A DNA stretch of 7,058 nucleotides from JABDGZ01 sp964487685 (lineage in GTDB: Bacteria > Omnitrophota > Gorgyraeia > Zapsychrales > Fredricksoniimonadaceae). This document shows positions 5,721 to 7,058 of the stretch, one piece after another. Below the pieces are notes generated by a model. The model worked only from the letters and a program-made list of their open reading frames with translations, did no database searches and was not told the origin of the DNA. The position numbers were made by a program, and so were the translations under genes. Numbering within the stretch: the first letter of the stretch is position 1; each line of letters starts with the position of its first letter. The stretch is from contig CAZASA010000108.1 in NCBI GenBank assembly GCA_964487685.1, forward strand, positions 1 through 7,058. The letters run 5' to 3'.

Positions 5721-6182
5721 ATGGTTAAGAAGATAAAGAACTATTTAGGCCGAGATTCTAAGCGTAAGAGAAGAGAAGACCAGCTAAGCGGCAAAGATCG
5801 TTCAAAATTGATGTCTCGAATAAAATCAAAAAACACTTTATTCGAGAAAAATTTCGTTAAAGCGCTTAAAAACGCGACACCAATCAAATTTTCCACCAAT
5901 GTTGCCGAAATCAAAGGAAAGCCAGATATAGTTTTTAGGAAACAACGGGTTTGTGTCTTTCTAGATAGCGACTTTTGGCATGGCTGGCAGTTTCCTCGCG
6001 TTAAACATTTGCTAAAAAATGAGTTTTGGAGAAACAAAATTGAAAGCAATAGGTTGAGGGATGGAGCTACCACCCAATACCTGCGAAGGCATGGCTGGTT
6101 TGTTTTACGTATTTGGGAACATTCAATTAAACAAGACAGTCAACGTGAAGTAAAAAAGGTGCTTAAGCACCTTGGACTATAA
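5721..6182 (+). CDS. vsr: Very short patch repair (Vsr) mismatch endonuclease
   Basis: Nicks DNA beside T:G mismatches produced when 5-methylcytosine deaminates, so that the cytosine can be restored; it is the classic companion of C5 methyltransferases. Family signatures are RSKLMSRIKSKNTLFE (27-42, with E42), GKPDIVF (66-72, catalytic D69), DSDFWHGW (82-89, catalytic H87) and GWFVLRIWEHSI (125-136). At 153 residues the length is normal. Compared with E. coli Vsr as I remember it, the structural zinc ligands appear absent: the Cys before FWH is D84, and the Cys after the WE pair is H134. The basic N-terminus (KRKRRED) precedes the conserved domain. The ATG follows the endonuclease stop by one base with only a weak ribosome binding site, suggesting translational coupling. 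Confidence 0.93.
   Translation: MVKKIKNYLGRDSKRKRREDQLSGKDRSKLMSRIKSKNTLFEKNFVKALKNATPIKFSTNVAEIKGKPDIVFRKQRVCVFLDSDFWHGWQFPRVKHLLKNEFWRNKIESNRLRDGATTQYLRRHGWFVLRIWEHSIKQDSQREVKKVLKHLGL
6156..6173. repeat. 18-bp perfect palindrome at the end of vsr
   Basis: AAGGTGCTT (6156-6164) is followed directly by AAGCACCTT (6165-6173). As RNA it can fold into a 7-bp stem with a TTAA loop. It lies in the last codons of vsr and just before the pyrophosphatase start region, with no T-tract, so it is more likely a coupling or mRNA-stability element than a terminator. It could also be codon chance. Confidence 0.4.
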
Positions 6183-6201
6183 ATCTGTAATGGGATTATT
6201 G

Positions 6202-6576
6202 ATGACTGGCAAGACGGACACAATTCAAAAGTTAAAGAATAAGATCAGGGTATTCGTTAGCGAGAGAGATTGGGAGCAATTTCATACTCCGAAAAACTTA
6301 AGCATGTCCATTTCTATAGAAGCCGCGGAGTTGATGGAACACTTCCAATGGTCGAATACATTTGAAGAGGCTGTGAAAATACTAAAGGATAAGCAGAAAA
6401 GATCTGATATTGAAGATGAGGTCGCGGACATAGCGATCTATTTGTTTGGTTTTTGTAATCTTTATGGTGTTGATTTGGAAAAGGTTATATTGAAAAAGAT
6501 AAAGAAAAACGAAAAGAAATATCCTGCTAAAGTAGTTAAGGGAAAAATGGAGAAGTATACATTTTATACGAGGTAG
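6202..6576 (+). CDS. MazG-like nucleotide pyrophosphatase, DCTPP1/RS21-C6 type
   Basis: Predicted to hydrolyse a deoxynucleoside triphosphate to its monophosphate and pyrophosphate. The sequence closely follows the DCTPP1 (RS21-C6) pattern: ERDWEQFHTPKNL (21-33), SIEAAELMEHFQW (38-50), DEVADIAIYL (72-81), KYPAKVV (106-112) and a terminal KYTFY. The magnesium site is E40, E43, E73 and D76 (ExxE...ExxD). Characterised members act on dCTP and 5-modified dCTPs, including 5-methyl-dCTP, which suits an operon built around 5-methylcytosine. The start is uncertain: TTG 6172 would overlap vsr by 11 nt, ATG 6190 has no clear ribosome binding site, and ATG 6202 has GGGAT (6191-6195) six bases upstream and gives the usual N-terminus, so it is preferred (124 residues). 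Four bases separate its stop from the next gene. Substrate is inferred. Confidence 0.9.
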   Translation: MTGKTDTIQKLKNKIRVFVSERDWEQFHTPKNLSMSISIEAAELMEHFQWSNTFEEAVKILKDKQKRSDIEDEVADIAIYLFGFCNLYGVDLEKVILKKIKKNEKKYPAKVVKGKMEKYTFYTR

Positions 6577-6580
6577 CCAG

Positions 6581-6904
6581 ATGAAAAAGAAGGGACCGAA
6601 ATCAAAGCAAATTAAAGCCGCTTTAAAAAATCTCGAAAAAGCTTGGGAAAAACCACGCCGGCTGGTAAAGAGGGTGTGGGCGTTGGACAATAAGCAACTA
6701 ATCAGTAAAGAATGTTCGAAATGCAGAAAAATTAAGATTGTCGCGGAGTTTTATAAAAATAGATCGGCAAAAGATGGCGTTGACCATTACTGTATAGCTT
6801 GTAACTTAAAAAGAATGCGTCGTTATATTAAAACTGAATACGGAATACTCACGCAACAAAGAGCGTATAGAGTGCGTTTAATGAAAAAGAAGCTATCGTT
6901 GTAA
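6581..6904 (+). CDS. Small lysine-rich protein with a CxxC...CxxC zinc-binding motif
   Basis: A 107-residue, strongly basic protein. C45-SK-C48 and C71-IA-C74 would bind one zinc ion, framing the segment KIVAEFYKNRSAKDGVDHY. The pattern of CxxC, then F-Y-K, a short DG loop and a second CxxC followed by an arginine-rich helix (RMRRY) resembles the zinc modules of HNH/endonuclease VII-like phage proteins. However, I see no clear HNH catalytic His-Asn-His, so nuclease activity is not claimed. The N-terminal 40 residues are a lysine-rich helix. GAGG (6570-6573) overlaps the stop of the pyrophosphatase gene and sits 7 nt before the ATG, so it is translated as the last gene of the operon. Nucleic-acid binding is plausible; the role is unknown. 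Confidence 0.72.
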   Translation: MKKKGPKSKQIKAALKNLEKAWEKPRRLVKRVWALDNKQLISKECSKCRKIKIVAEFYKNRSAKDGVDHYCIACNLKRMRRYIKTEYGILTQQRAYRVRLMKKKLSL

Positions 6905-7058
6905 ACTAACGATTTCTTGCCATCCCCGCAAAGCTTCAAAGATGCGTTCTTAACCCACAAAAGAATCTGTTTTTTTGCCGACCTGCTTAAAATATCTTGA
7001 AGTAAATCCTCAAATGCAGTAATCTTTTACCTGAAGCAAAAAAGAAATATGGTAGGGG

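Noticed and set aside
6905..7058. Short open stretches on both strands at the right edge
   Set aside because: About 30 codons on + directly after the last stop, and a similar stretch on the minus strand, have no start, ribosome binding site or domain I recognise; no terminator is evident either. I see nothing supportable here.

Overview
The window (about 7 kb, low to moderate G+C, standard bacterial code) is a bacterial accessory region in which every supported gene lies on the + strand. No rRNA, tRNA or other taxonomic marker is present. RadC and two Fic proteins are widespread in bacteria, so the sequence does not name the host; an uncultured bacterium with an AT-leaning genome is the most I would say.

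Layout. (1) Positions 1-909: the 3' part of a Fic-family gene whose start lies upstream of the window. (2) 910-1110: a regulatory region with two inverted repeats built from TTTCCGAACC/GGTTCGGAAA around a good sigma70-type promoter, plus a fifth half-site inside the start of the next gene. (3) 1111-2154: a complete second Fic gene with a C-terminal helix-turn-helix domain, probably the product that reads those operators. (4) 2155-2403: a non-coding stretch with three perfect inverted repeats, the last a 24-bp palindrome over the -35 box of a near-consensus promoter. (5) 2404-3090: radC, whose 3' quarter has sharply different base composition from the rest, suggesting a recombination junction. 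(6) 3091-3308: a promoter, a structured leader and a strong intrinsic terminator, forming either an attenuator or a small RNA in front of the next operon. (7) 3309-6904: a tightly packed five-gene operon: DNA cytosine-5 methyltransferase, PD-(D/E)XK restriction endonuclease, Vsr-type mismatch endonuclease, a MazG/DCTPP1-like nucleotide pyrophosphatase, and a small four-cysteine protein. The last 154 bases show nothing I can support.

How the genes may work together. The methyltransferase and endonuclease form a type II restriction-modification system. Vsr is the known partner of C5 methyltransferases because 5-methylcytosine deaminates to thymine, giving T:G mismatches. The pyrophosphatase closely resembles the DCTPP1/RS21-C6 family, whose known substrates include dCTP and 5-methyl-dCTP. 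The operon can therefore be read as a 5-methylcytosine handling module: write the mark, cut unmarked DNA, repair deaminated marks, and clear 5-methyl-dCTP released from degraded methylated DNA. The last step is inference. The adjacent radC mosaic suggests that the operon arrived by horizontal transfer.
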